Shown: piece after piece, positions 1 to 8,944 of the stretch | How positions within the stretch are numbered: the first letter of the stretch is position 1 | Layout: the number at the start of each line of letters is the position of its first letter | Made by a program: the position numbers and the translations under genes | Assembly (NCBI RefSeq): GCF_963675395.1 | Contig: NZ_OY776222.1 | Span: forward strand, 372,001 to 436,000 | Source: an uncultured Vibrio sp. | GTDB lineage: Bacteria > Pseudomonadota > Gammaproteobacteria > Enterobacterales > Vibrionaceae | Reading direction: 5' to 3' | DNA: 64,000 nt | The notes under the pieces: model-generated | The model's database searches: none | Told to the model about the DNA's origin: nothing | The model's input: only the letters and a program-made list of their open reading frames with translations

Positions 1-686
1 TGCTAATGCCGGAAGGCTCAAACGATAAAAGCTTTGCTATGACCTCAAGCTTCAGTTGCATGCTGATGTCGACGTTGACGCTGCTTGGTGGCGAACCCCC
101 GCAGCAATGGCAACGCCAAATCAGCGCCACCGCAACATTGTGTGAAGCTAAGCTCGAGCAGTGGCAAGCAAGCATCAAATCTCTTGCGGCTCTGCCCTAC
201 CAACGCTTGGTAGTACTAGGCAGCGGCGGTTTTGCCGGACTTGCCCGTGAAGCCTCTCTGAAATCATTGGAGCTGAGCGCAGGTAAGGTGATGACTACCT
301 TCGACTCTTCTTTGGGGTTCCGCCATGGGCCTAAGTTCTCCATTAACCAGCAGGCACTTGTGATTCAACTGCTTTCCAGTAACAACTACACCCGTCAGTA
401 CGATTTGGATCTGTTGCATGAGATTCGTCGTGACAACCAAACGCTCGCGCACGTGGCGATCAGCGAATTTGCCATGAATGAAGACGATGTGTTTGAACTT
501 GGTCAACTCGGATTGGGAGATCAATGGCTCTGTTTCCCATTCATCCTGTTCTGCCAAATGTTGGCGTTTGAAAAGTCACTCCTGTTGGGGTTAGGGCCGG
601 ATAACCCATGCCCGACAGGTGAAGTTAACCGTGTAGTGCAAGGTGTCACCATCTACCCATTCAATTACTCATTTAAAAAGGAATAA
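1..686 (+). CDS. agaS: AgaS, sugar-phosphate isomerase/deaminase (5' truncated by window edge)
   Basis: C-terminal 227 codons of an SIS-domain protein of the AgaS family, which acts on galactosamine-6-phosphate or tagatose-6-phosphate in the cytoplasm during N-acetylgalactosamine catabolism. The reading frame is open to the left edge (first full codon at base 3), so the start lies outside. Visible family features are the AMTSSFSCM stretch near residue 11 of the visible part, the glycine-rich VLGSGGFAGLAREA segment and the DSSLGFRHGPK motif of the second SIS domain. The stop (684-686) is 3 bases before agaV, so the genes are cotranscribed. In E. coli agaS lies downstream of the PTS genes; here it precedes them. 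The family is clear; the exact substrate rests on context. Confidence 0.9.
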   Translation, partial: LMPEGSNDKSFAMTSSFSCMLMSTLTLLGGEPPQQWQRQISATATLCEAKLEQWQASIKSLAALPYQRLVVLGSGGFAGLAREASLKSLELSAGKVMTTFDSSLGFRHGPKFSINQQALVIQLLSSNNYTRQYDLDLLHEIRRDNQTLAHVAISEFAMNEDDVFELGQLGLGDQWLCFPFILFCQMLAFEKSLLLGLGPDNPCPTGEVNRVVQGVTIYPFNYSFKKE

Positions 687-689
687 ACC

Positions 690-1163
690 ATGCCAAATAT
701 CGTTTTAAGTCGCATTGATGAGCGCCTTGTTCACGGACAAGTCGGTGTTCAATGGGTAGGTTTTGCCAACGCCAACATTATCGTCGTCGTCAACAACGAG
801 GTAGCGGAAGATTTCATTCAACAGAATCTGATGGAAATGGTGCTTGCAGACGGTATCGCTATCCGATTTTGGACGGTGCAGAAAACCATCGACACCATTC
901 ATAAAGCCTCTGAACGTCAACGTATTCTATTGGTATGCCGCACGCCCAAAGACTTCCGCCAATTGGTGGAAGGTGGCGTACCAATTAGCAATATCAACGT
1001 AGGGAACATGCACTACGTGGAAGGTAAAAAACAAATCTCCAAAACGGTTTCAGTTGATTCTGAAGACCTGGCGGAATTTGCACAATTAAAAGCGCGAGGT
1101 GTGACCTGCACGATCCAAGGTGTGCCCACTGAAAGCGCAACAGATCTCTTTACTCTTATCTAA
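690..1163 (+). CDS. agaV: PTS system N-acetylgalactosamine-type EIIB (mannose family)
   Basis: Cytoplasmic phosphocarrier of 157 residues, normal for mannose-family EIIB. The N-terminus carries RIDERLVHGQV, in which His15 is the expected phosphorylation site that receives phosphate from EIIA and passes it to the incoming sugar. A Shine-Dalgarno-like AAAAGGA sits just upstream of the ATG at 690. It is followed by EIIC, EIID and EIIA genes, giving a complete mannose-family permease next to agaS and agaY, so the substrate is most likely N-acetylgalactosamine or galactosamine. Mannose-family EIIBs for other amino sugars look similar, so the sugar assignment is contextual. Confidence 0.9.
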   Translation: MPNIVLSRIDERLVHGQVGVQWVGFANANIIVVVNNEVAEDFIQQNLMEMVLADGIAIRFWTVQKTIDTIHKASERQRILLVCRTPKDFRQLVEGGVPISNINVGNMHYVEGKKQISKTVSVDSEDLAEFAQLKARGVTCTIQGVPTESATDLFTLI

Positions 1164-1181
1164 ATATTAAGGACACCAATT

Positions 1182-1961
1182 ATGGAAATAGGACTATTTC
1201 AGGCGTTGATGCTCGGCATTTTAGCCTTCTTGGCCGGCCTAGATTTATTTAACGGTCTCACCCACTTCCACCGTCCAGTTGTACTCGGTCCACTTGTCGG
1301 CCTAATTTTAGGCGACTTGCAAACCGGTATTTTGGTCGGCGGTACACTGGAGCTGATCTGGATGGGACTCGCGCCTCTTGCAGGTGCGCAACCGCCCAAT
1401 GTAATCATAGGTACGATCGTCGGCACAGCTTTCGCTATCACAACCAAAGTAGAGCCAAATGTCGCGGTTGGTGTTGCGGTGCCGTTCGCGGTCGCGGTTC
1501 AGATGGGTATTACTCTACTCTTCTCGGCGATGTCAGCGGTGATGTCTAAGTGTGATGAATACGCGCAAGCTGCCGACACTGACGGTATCGAACGTATCAA
1601 CTACACGGCTCTTGCAGTATTAGGGACGTTCTACTTCTTATGCGCATTTTTACCTATCTACCTTGGTGCAGAGCATGCTGGCAAAATCGTTGAAGTTCTG
1701 CCAAAAGACCTCATCGACGGTTTAGGCGTCGCAGGTGGCATCATGCCAGCAATTGGTTTTGCGGTACTGATGAAAATTATGATGAAGAACGCTTACATCC
1801 CTTACTTCATCCTTGGATTTGTCGCCGCTGCGTGGATACAGCTACCAATTCTGGCGATTGCCGCCGCAGCCACCGCAATGGCGATTATCGACTTTATGCG
1901 CAAATCAGAACCTACCCCAGCAATGACAGCATCAGTAGAGGATTTTGAAGATGGAATCTAA
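1182..1961 (+). CDS. agaW: PTS EIIC, mannose family (AgaW type)
   Basis: Integral membrane permease subunit of 259 residues, nearly all hydrophobic segments. It contains the EIIC hallmark GGTLELIWMGLAPLAGAQPPN around residues 50-70, which belongs to the sugar-binding region of mannose-family EIIC. It starts 18 bases after agaV with AAGGA upstream, and its 3' end overlaps the EIID start by 11 bases, suggesting translational coupling. With EIID it forms the inner-membrane channel that imports and phosphorylates N-acetylgalactosamine or galactosamine. Confidence 0.88.
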   Translation: MEIGLFQALMLGILAFLAGLDLFNGLTHFHRPVVLGPLVGLILGDLQTGILVGGTLELIWMGLAPLAGAQPPNVIIGTIVGTAFAITTKVEPNVAVGVAVPFAVAVQMGITLLFSAMSAVMSKCDEYAQAADTDGIERINYTALAVLGTFYFLCAFLPIYLGAEHAGKIVEVLPKDLIDGLGVAGGIMPAIGFAVLMKIMMKNAYIPYFILGFVAAAWIQLPILAIAAAATAMAIIDFMRKSEPTPAMTASVEDFEDGI

Positions 1962-2841
1962 TGTAAGTGTAAGTAATGAACTCGACCTCCGTGGCCAAAA
2001 CGTTGATGTGCAACCAGCAGCTGGGGTATCTCAAGATGAATATGAGAACAAGGAGATTGGTGCGGAGTTAACCAAAGCCGACATCAACCGTATGGCATGG
2101 CGCTCACTCCTGTTACAAGCGTCTTTTAACTACGAACGTATGCAGGCAGCGGGTTGGCTATATGGTCTGATCCCAGCATTAAAAAAGATCCACACCAACA
2201 AGGCTGATCTATCTAAAGCGATGCAAGGTCACATGGGCTTCTTCAACACTCACCCATTTTTGGTGACATTCGTCATGGGCATCGTACTGGCGATGGAGCG
2301 TTCAAAGCAAAACATCAACAGTATTCAAAGTACCAAGATTGCCGTAGGTGCGCCAATGGGTGGTATCGGTGACGCCATGTTCTGGCTAACGCTATTGCCG
2401 ATTTGTGGTGGTATCGGCGCAGACTTGGCGCTGCAAGGTTCCATTATGGGTGCGGTGTTCTTCTTCGTGTTGTTTAACGTGGTGCACTTTGGCTTGCGCT
2501 TCGGCCTTGCTCACTACGCCTACCGTATGGGTGTCGCGGCAATTCCGGTTATCAAAGCCAATACCAAGAAAGTCGGACACGCGGCTTCTATGGTCGGTAT
2601 GACCGTGATTGGCGCGCTGGTTGCGACCTACGTTCGCCTGTCAACCACCGCTGAAATCACCGCAGGTGACGCCGTGGTGAAACTGCAGGGCGATGTTATC
2701 GATAAGTTGATGCCAGCGTTTTTACCACTGGTGTACACCCTTGCGATGTATGCCCTTGTTAAACGCGGTTGGAGCCCTCTCAAACTTATCGGTATCACGG
2801 TTGCGCTTGGTGTTGCTGGTCGCTTTATGGGCTTCCTATAA
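1951..2841 (+). CDS. agaE: PTS EIID, mannose family (AgaE type)
   Basis: Membrane subunit of 296 residues that partners EIIC. The family motifs are present: LLQASFNYERMQAAGW near residue 50, the conserved GHMGFFNTHPF near residue 92, and PMGGIGDAMFW around residue 130. I chose the ATG at 1951 over the in-frame ATG at 1945, since both overlap the end of agaW and 1951 gives the more usual spacing from the upstream purine-rich stretch; the choice is not certain. It is followed after 59 bases by the EIIA gene. Confidence 0.88.
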   Translation: MESNVSVSNELDLRGQNVDVQPAAGVSQDEYENKEIGAELTKADINRMAWRSLLLQASFNYERMQAAGWLYGLIPALKKIHTNKADLSKAMQGHMGFFNTHPFLVTFVMGIVLAMERSKQNINSIQSTKIAVGAPMGGIGDAMFWLTLLPICGGIGADLALQGSIMGAVFFFVLFNVVHFGLRFGLAHYAYRMGVAAIPVIKANTKKVGHAASMVGMTVIGALVATYVRLSTTAEITAGDAVVKLQGDVIDKLMPAFLPLVYTLAMYALVKRGWSPLKLIGITVALGVAGRFMGFL

Positions 2842-2900
2842 CCCTTACTTCCACACGCAGTATTGGGGCTGTTAAGTCAGCCCCTATTGAGGATAGAAAC

Positions 2901-3327
2901 ATGATTGCAGTAATTCTTTCTGGTCACGGTGGGTTTGCATCGGGCATTGAGAAAGCGATTCACCAAGTGATTGGCGAACAGCAACAATTCATAGCGTTAG
3001 ACTTTCCTGAAGAGTCCACCACGCAGCAACTTGAAGCGCAGATGCGCCAAGCGATCGAAAAGATCGACTCAGGCGAAGGTATTGTTGTTCTCACTGATTT
3101 GCTTGGTGGCTCGCCTTTTCGCACCGCGTCGCTACTCAGCCAAGAGCGTGCTGACATGCAAGTCGTGACGGGCACCAATCTGCAAATGGCAGCCGAAATG
3201 CTGCTAGAGCGCGACGAGCTCAAACTTATCGAATTTCGTGACCAAGCGATTGAATGTGGTCATCGCGGTATTACCTCACTCGCTGCTGAAATGGCGTTGA
3301 AAGACAAAGCAACCACAGCGGAAGAAC

Positions 3328-3341
<14 letters not shown>
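2901..3341 (+). CDS. agaF: PTS EIIA, mannose family (AgaF type)
   Basis: Cytoplasmic EIIA of 146 residues. ILSGHGGFASG at the N-terminus holds His9, the residue phosphorylated by HPr, and VLTDLLGGSPFRTA near residue 60 is the typical mannose-EIIA active-site loop. The start at 2901 is preceded by GAGGATAG; an upstream in-frame extension to 2769 lies inside agaE in another frame and is not expected to be used. The last 14 bases overlap the remnant of agaA, the arrangement expected in an intact agaVWEFA operon. Confidence 0.9.
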
Positions 3342-4535
<1,194 letters not shown>

Positions 4536-4568
4536 CGTTTAAATGCCATTCCCCCTATAGATGGTATT

Positions 4569-4889
4569 TTAAGGAGTCTTAATCAGGCTCCTTTTTTTAT
4601 AGACACTAGTTAGCCTGAGATCGGGATAATCAAAGCTAATCAGTACAGTTTTTTCGCGCCTAACGTCCTTAAAATCAACGTAATAGGCCAGACTTTTATC
4701 TTTTTGAGAATTTGTTCGATTCTTTCTAAAAATACGAGCACTGACTGACGGTTCTATATCATTGAGTGAAAAGTGAGAGTTAGCACTAAATATGTTGTTA
4801 ATCGTGTGAATTTTCCATTTAAAGTTGCATGGGGCCAGAGAATTTTTACTGTTAGCTTTGCAGGTAGCTATTGAAATGGTCATATTCAA
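4569..4889 (-). CDS. Hypothetical protein, 106 aa (doubtful)
   Basis: An open frame of 106 codons opposite the aga terminator. I do not recognise it. The predicted product is basic and hydrophilic, with no signal peptide, membrane segment or known motif. Its last codons overlap the aga terminator hairpin. It sits in AT-rich DNA where chance frames of this length are less likely than in GC-rich DNA. It could be a small accessory gene or a chance frame. Confidence 0.25.
   Translation of the reverse strand: MNMTISIATCKANSKNSLAPCNFKWKIHTINNIFSANSHFSLNDIEPSVSARIFRKNRTNSQKDKSLAYYVDFKDVRREKTVLISFDYPDLRLTSVYKKRSLIKTP
4571..4599 (+). terminator. Rho-independent terminator of the aga operon
   Basis: An eight-pair stem (AAGGAGTC with GGCTCCTT, one G-T pair), a 7-base loop and a run of seven T, starting 35 bases after the agaY stop. 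Confidence 0.85.
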
Positions 4890-5111
4890 CAGTTGGTTAT
4901 GTGTTTTTTGTCATGTTTTTACCAAATTTGACATGGATTTTAATAAATTAATAACAAAAATTGACACCTGAGCAATGTCTCAATTTTATAAATACATTGC
5001 CCTGTTTTTTGGAGGCAGAACACAAAAAACACAAGGGTATTTTTTATTGTGGAATTATTTTGAACAAAATATGTCAATTGTCAGTAGTACAGAAAAATAG
5101 GGAGAAAAGGA

Positions 5112-5360
5112 ATGCCGGATATTTATTGCTCAGCCTGTAGAAAGTCGACTCAACACAAAGTCATAATGAGACGTTGTGAGTCACAACCAGTTGAAACCCT
5201 GACTGGCAAAGTTTTGAGCTTTACACAGTTGATGGCGAAGTTTGTTTCTGGCGAACACTATTATGAGATGGAGCCTCAGTACTACTGTCGTCGTTGTAAT
5301 CACCGAGCCATCGGTGAAGTGGTGCCACATCCGACCAGACAAACGTCTGCAATCATATAA
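5112..5360 (+). CDS. Small zinc-ribbon protein, 82 aa
   Basis: Product of 82 residues with two CxxC pairs: YCSAC at residues 5-9 and YYCRRC near residue 57. These are spaced as in zinc-ribbon domains, so a single structural zinc is likely. The stretch between them has no membrane segment. A good ribosome site (AGGGAGAAAAGG) precedes the ATG at 5112. It is monocistronic, with 220 bases of AT-rich DNA upstream. No function can be assigned; such small zinc ribbons are often nucleic-acid or protein adaptors. Confidence 0.7.
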   Translation: MPDIYCSACRKSTQHKVIMRRCESQPVETLTGKVLSFTQLMAKFVSGEHYYEMEPQYYCRRCNHRAIGEVVPHPTRQTSAII

Positions 5361-5854
5361 TTAAGTGGATGGCTATTGGTTAAAGTGCGCTGACCTTGAA
5401 TAACTTTTGAACAGCGAAAGCAAGTGCATTTAGTGTTAGGGTTGGGTGACTTGGTTAAATGGTGATGTAGAGCTACTGGCTCGTCAAAACGTTTAAATTA
5501 AGTTTCAGCCTCTACCTTCTGTTCTTTGTCTATATAGGGCACAACACGTGCGTTTCAACTCTACTTTTTTTGTGCGTTGCTAATGTCCCGCGCAACAAGT
5601 GCTGTTTTCCCCAGCGTGAACATGTTGCCTCTCATCATTCTTCGTGCTTTTTCCTTCTGTCTGTATTAAGCGCTATTTTTTATCAATTATCGTAAATTAG
5701 TTTCAATGATGGTGGATACGCTATTTGTGCCTGCTTTTTATGCGCAGCTAATACAAAAATAAAGCTGGTTTCACACGTTGTTCATTTGTCAGTTTGCAAA
5801 TAGGCCACTAATGATTATTGTGAGTCTCCATATGGTATGACTAGGGTGTGGTTG
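5361..5854. other. Intergenic region, no gene seen
   Basis: About 490 bases between the zinc-ribbon gene and the Lrp-type regulator. Frames are short and broken on both strands. It should hold the regulator promoter in its right part. No repeat, hairpin with T-run or known operator stood out. Confidence 0.5.
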
Positions 5855-6331
5855 ATGAGTTATCAATTGGACAGGATTGACTTACATATTTTGAGAGTAC
5901 TTCATTCACGAGGCCGAATTCCAGTTGTTGAACTAGCAAAGCAGATAAATTTAACAACGTCGCCTTGTTCTGATCGAGTGAAGAGATTAGAGAAAGAGGG
6001 CTACATCAATGGCTATCATGCAGAACTTAATGCGGAAAAGTTGGGTCTGGATGTACAAGTATTCATTCACATTCGCCTGGATCAAACCAGCTTTTCGATA
6101 TTTGAGAAGTTTGCTAAGGCAGTTGAGTTAATGCCAGAAATCGAGGAATGCTATTCACTCTCTGGTGACTTCGATACCATGATAAAAGTTCGCGTCAAAA
6201 GCATGAAAGCGTATCAAGAATTTATGTCGAGTAAACTTGGTACTCTACCAGGCGTGATTCAGACACGCAGTGAAGTGGTGATTGAAGAACATAAAACCGG
6301 ATTTGGTGTGAACCCTGAGTTGCTGGGTTAA
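5855..6331 (+). CDS. Lrp/AsnC family transcriptional regulator
   Basis: Regulator of 158 residues. LDRIDLHILRVLHSRGRI at the N-terminus leads into a helix-turn-helix (ELAKQINLTTSPCSDRVKRLE, about residues 26-46), followed by the linker GYINGYHAELN and a RAM ligand-binding domain (about 65-150). I prefer the ATG at 5855, preceded by AGGGTGTGG, over the in-frame ATG at 5837. It binds DNA as a dimer or octamer and usually answers to an amino acid. The regulated gene is not evident; the CtlX-type hydrolase at 7859 is a candidate because it is the nearest amino-acid gene, but the DUF445 gene lies between. Confidence 0.88.
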   Translation: MSYQLDRIDLHILRVLHSRGRIPVVELAKQINLTTSPCSDRVKRLEKEGYINGYHAELNAEKLGLDVQVFIHIRLDQTSFSIFEKFAKAVELMPEIEECYSLSGDFDTMIKVRVKSMKAYQEFMSSKLGTLPGVIQTRSEVVIEEHKTGFGVNPELLG

Positions 6332-6397
6332 GCTCACTCTGCTGCTGTTAAAAAGGAGCCGTTTGGCTAATGCCAGTCACTTAAGGATTCCTATAAG

Positions 6398-6532
6398 GTC
6401 ATTCCAGCGGGCCTTAGCGAGACTAGGAATCTAATATCAGCGCGCTGAGAGTAGAGAGAAGCATCTTTGATAACAAAGTACTCGGATAGAAGATCCTGAA
6501 TCACGCTCCTTCGTCGCGGTTCAGGATGACGG
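6398..6532. repeat. Intergenic inverted-repeat element of vibrio type
   Basis: About 135 bases bounded by GTCATTCC at the left and its inexact inverse GGATGAC at the right. The right arm (GATCCTGAATCACGCTCC and CGCGGTTCAGGATGACG) carries the self-complementary CCTGAA...TTCAGG core. Non-coding elements of this style occur between vibrio genes. A small frame inside it is a by-product of the repeat. Confidence 0.5.
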
Positions 6533-6562
6533 TTGACTGGGGTAGTCTTATTCCGTGGCGAT

Positions 6563-6587
6563 AAAAAAGGAGCTATATAGCTCCTTT
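6563..6587 (-). terminator. Rho-independent terminator after the DUF445 gene
   Basis: Self-complementary AAAGGAGCTA/TAGCTCCTTT followed, on the minus strand, by a T-run. It lies 28 bases past the stop of the DUF445 gene. Confidence 0.8.
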
Positions 6588-6614
6588 GTTGATATCGCAC
6601 GAAATAACAGCTGG

Positions 6615-7322
6615 TTAGCTACTGATTAAGGTCGTCAGAACACCAATTAAACCGCCAAATACACCGCCCCAGACGACAAGCCAACCTAAGTGTTCTTTAA
6701 TCATTTTCTGCACCATTTCTTTCACTAATGCAGGGGTCAGTTCGCTGAGTCGTTGATCGATAATGCTTTCAATGTTTAGCTTGATTTCTTCCATCATCGC
6801 GGGCGATTCAAACTGTTCTTTCAGGGCTTCTTTTACCGAGTCGCTTTGACTTAGTTCAACTAAGGATGCTTGCATTTTCTCGACAAAAGGTTGTTTCATC
6901 GGCTGAAGTGCCTCTGCGCCGCCAAACATAGCCAGCATGCCACCAAACTGAGATCCTTCGATTACTTCCACCAAAGAATCAAAAGCAGGATTGAAATCTA
7001 CCTTGTTAATCACAGGTTGAAGGTTAATGCTTGCCCCCCCCGCCATCTCTTTGTTTAAGAATCGGTCGATATTGGCTTCAGTAAAGAATTGTTCCATCAT
7101 CAGGTTCTTGATCGCGAGTTTGAACTCTTCAAATCGTGCTGGAATGACACCAGAGCCGTATAACCCGGGTACTCTTTCAAATAGCATGTGAATGGCAAGC
7201 CAGTTGGTGATAGCGCCGGAGAAGGCGAACAAACCTGCATACCAAAGATAGTTGTTTTGAAGTTGATGGCCAGCACCCATCAATATGATTGCGAGGACAT
7301 TGGTTAACAAACTTTTGTTCAT
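6615..7322 (-). CDS. DUF445 family membrane protein
   Basis: Protein of 235 residues of the DUF445 family (YheB/YjiN-like). The N-terminus has a hydrophobic stretch (LLTNVLAIILMGAG) and the family motif FSGAITNWLAIHMLFERVPGLYGSGVIP near residues 34-61. The middle is amphipathic helix. The last 30 residues hold a second membrane segment (LGWLVVWGGVFGGLIGVL). It should sit in the inner membrane with both ends anchored. The biochemical role is unknown. It is transcribed alone and has its own terminator. Confidence 0.85.
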   Translation of the reverse strand: MNKSLLTNVLAIILMGAGHQLQNNYLWYAGLFAFSGAITNWLAIHMLFERVPGLYGSGVIPARFEEFKLAIKNLMMEQFFTEANIDRFLNKEMAGGASINLQPVINKVDFNPAFDSLVEVIEGSQFGGMLAMFGGAEALQPMKQPFVEKMQASLVELSQSDSVKEALKEQFESPAMMEEIKLNIESIIDQRLSELTPALVKEMVQKMIKEHLGWLVVWGGVFGGLIGVLTTLISS

Positions 7323-7370
7323 AGTGACCAGTAATGTATGAAATTAGCAGTGAATTAAGTGGCGTGATTT

Positions 7371-7398
7371 TATACCCAAATAACCACGAGATGCTAGG
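7371..7398. repeat. Vibrio intergenic motif TATACCCAAATAACC
   Basis: TATACCCAAATAACCACGAGATGC in the gap upstream of the DUF445 gene. It is related to the inverted motif at 20055-20089 (TACCCAAG...CTTGGGT). Motifs of this form are recurrent between genes in vibrios; the present copy has only a weak second arm. Confidence 0.4.
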
Positions 7399-7858
7399 CT
7401 CCACGTGAACGTCTTGGTTCATCGGTGTGGAAGCGATTTGAAAAACGCGTCGTTCTGAATCAAAAATCGCTAGATTACGCGCGTACGCAACAAGTTGAAA
7501 ATACCTTAATCTGCCCTTTAATTTACTGAATTAAAATTCAGATATGTAGGTTTTTTATTGTCATCCCTCAATGTGTAATTTCTCCTGTTTAAAGCAATCT
7601 CAATACTGAATCGTGTATATTTTTAAGCTAACTCGGTGTAATTGACTATAATTTGAGTTCATAACGCTGATTTTTTTCGATTTGTAACCCGTATAACATA
7701 AAATTTTGAGCTTGTAAGGTGGCGCGAAATATTACTGACATTTTGTGGTTAAGCAGTAAATTTTCCTTTTGTCGAGATGAAATAATCGTGAAAACAGTAA
7801 AACCTTACTTAACAATGTATTTACAATCTCCTCATTCTAGTGATAAGGAATGTATCGG
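7399..7858. other. Intergenic region between divergent DUF445 and CtlX-type genes
   Basis: About 460 AT-rich bases that must hold promoters in both directions. A 75-codon plus-strand frame overlaps the start of the hydrolase gene and has no protein-like character. No confident operator was seen. Confidence 0.5.
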
Positions 7859-8860
7859 ATGCTATTACACGAATCAGTACCCCAATTTGCTAATGGGAAT
7901 GAAGAAAGCACACAAAGTGCTCTGCGCCATACCGCAAACTGCGTAGTGATGGTGCCACCTAAAGAATTTCGATTTAACGAAGAAACCGCGCGAGATAATG
8001 AGTTTCAAAATCAGGTGTCACTCAGCCAGAAAGAAGTGTCACAAAAAACGATGGCTGAATTTGCTGCAATGGTAGCAACGTTGCGTCAGGAAGGTGTTCA
8101 GGTTGTGGAGTTTGATTATCCTCTGTCCGATGTTGCGACACCTGATGCGGTATTCCCAAATAACTGGTTTAGTACAACCTGTGACGGGACTTTATATACA
8201 TTCCCTATGGCTTGTGAAAATCGCCAGAAAGAAGTTCGTCCTGACGCTTTGGTTGCTGCTCTAGCGCAAGCGGGTCGAGAAGTGCACCAGCAAGCCAGCT
8301 TAACGGAATACGTTCATGATGAAGCGTATTTGGAAAGTACTGGCGTGATGATTTTTGATCATTTTAACAAAACTGTGTATGCGGCACTTTCTCAGCGCTG
8401 TGACCGCTTAGTTTTGGAAGATTATGCAAGTCGTATTGGCTACGATCGTGTGATTTCATTCCAAACACGTTTGCCTTCTGGCTTGCCGATCTACCACACC
8501 AATGTGATGATGGCGGTGGGGGAACAGTTTTGTGTAATCTGTGATGAAGTGATCCCAGAGTTTGAGCGACGCTTCGTATTGAAATCACTGGCTAAAGACA
8601 AACAAGTGCTCTCAATTTCGGTTGAGCAGATGAATCAGTTTTGCGGCAACATCCTTCAACTGGAAACCGTGAACGGTGACAAAGTGATTGCGATGTCTCA
8701 ATCGGCATACCATGCATTTTCGCCAGCGCAAATAAACCAGTTGGCGACGCACGGTAAATTACTGCCGTTTGATGTGTCTACTATAGAATCTATCGGCGGT
8801 GGTTCGGTTCGCTGTATGTTGGGTGAAGTTTTCTTGCCAAACCGAGCATCTAGACTGTAA
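7859..8860 (+). CDS. CtlX-type citrulline/arginine hydrolase (guanidino-modifying enzyme superfamily)
   Basis: Cytoplasmic enzyme of 333 residues of the amidinotransferase / arginine-deiminase-related superfamily, closest in layout to citrulline-utilisation hydrolase CtlX. The substrate-binding N-part has CVVMVPPKEFRFN near residue 30 and VFPNNWFSTT near residue 98. The catalytic His lies in IYHTNVMM and the nucleophilic Cys in GGGSVRCMLGEVF, ten residues from the end. The ATG at 7859 is chosen because AAGGA lies nine bases upstream; an ATG at 7850 touches that motif directly and is less likely. The exact substrate is not proven by sequence. Confidence 0.8.
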   Translation: MLLHESVPQFANGNEESTQSALRHTANCVVMVPPKEFRFNEETARDNEFQNQVSLSQKEVSQKTMAEFAAMVATLRQEGVQVVEFDYPLSDVATPDAVFPNNWFSTTCDGTLYTFPMACENRQKEVRPDALVAALAQAGREVHQQASLTEYVHDEAYLESTGVMIFDHFNKTVYAALSQRCDRLVLEDYASRIGYDRVISFQTRLPSGLPIYHTNVMMAVGEQFCVICDEVIPEFERRFVLKSLAKDKQVLSISVEQMNQFCGNILQLETVNGDKVIAMSQSAYHAFSPAQINQLATHGKLLPFDVSTIESIGGGSVRCMLGEVFLPNRASRL

Positions 8861-8888
8861 GTACTTACTATTGCTATAGGTAAGAAAT

Positions 8889-8918
8889 AAAAGGCTAGCT
8901 TTGCAAGCTAGCCTTTTT
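8889..8918. terminator. Bidirectional terminator between convergent genes
   Basis: AAAAGGCTAGCTT-TGC-AAGCTAGCCTTTTT: long perfect stem with A-run before and T-run after. It serves the ctlX-like gene (plus) and the TonB receptor gene (minus). Confidence 0.9.
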
Positions 8919-8944
8919 AGTACATTAATATAATGACTTTTTGC

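Noticed and set aside
6391..6600. 69-codon minus-strand frame
   Set aside because: Produced by the intergenic inverted-repeat element; similar chance frames arise wherever such repeats occur.
7719..7946. 75-codon plus-strand frame overlapping the CtlX-type gene start
   Set aside because: Out of frame with the real gene, no ribosome site, composition not protein-like.
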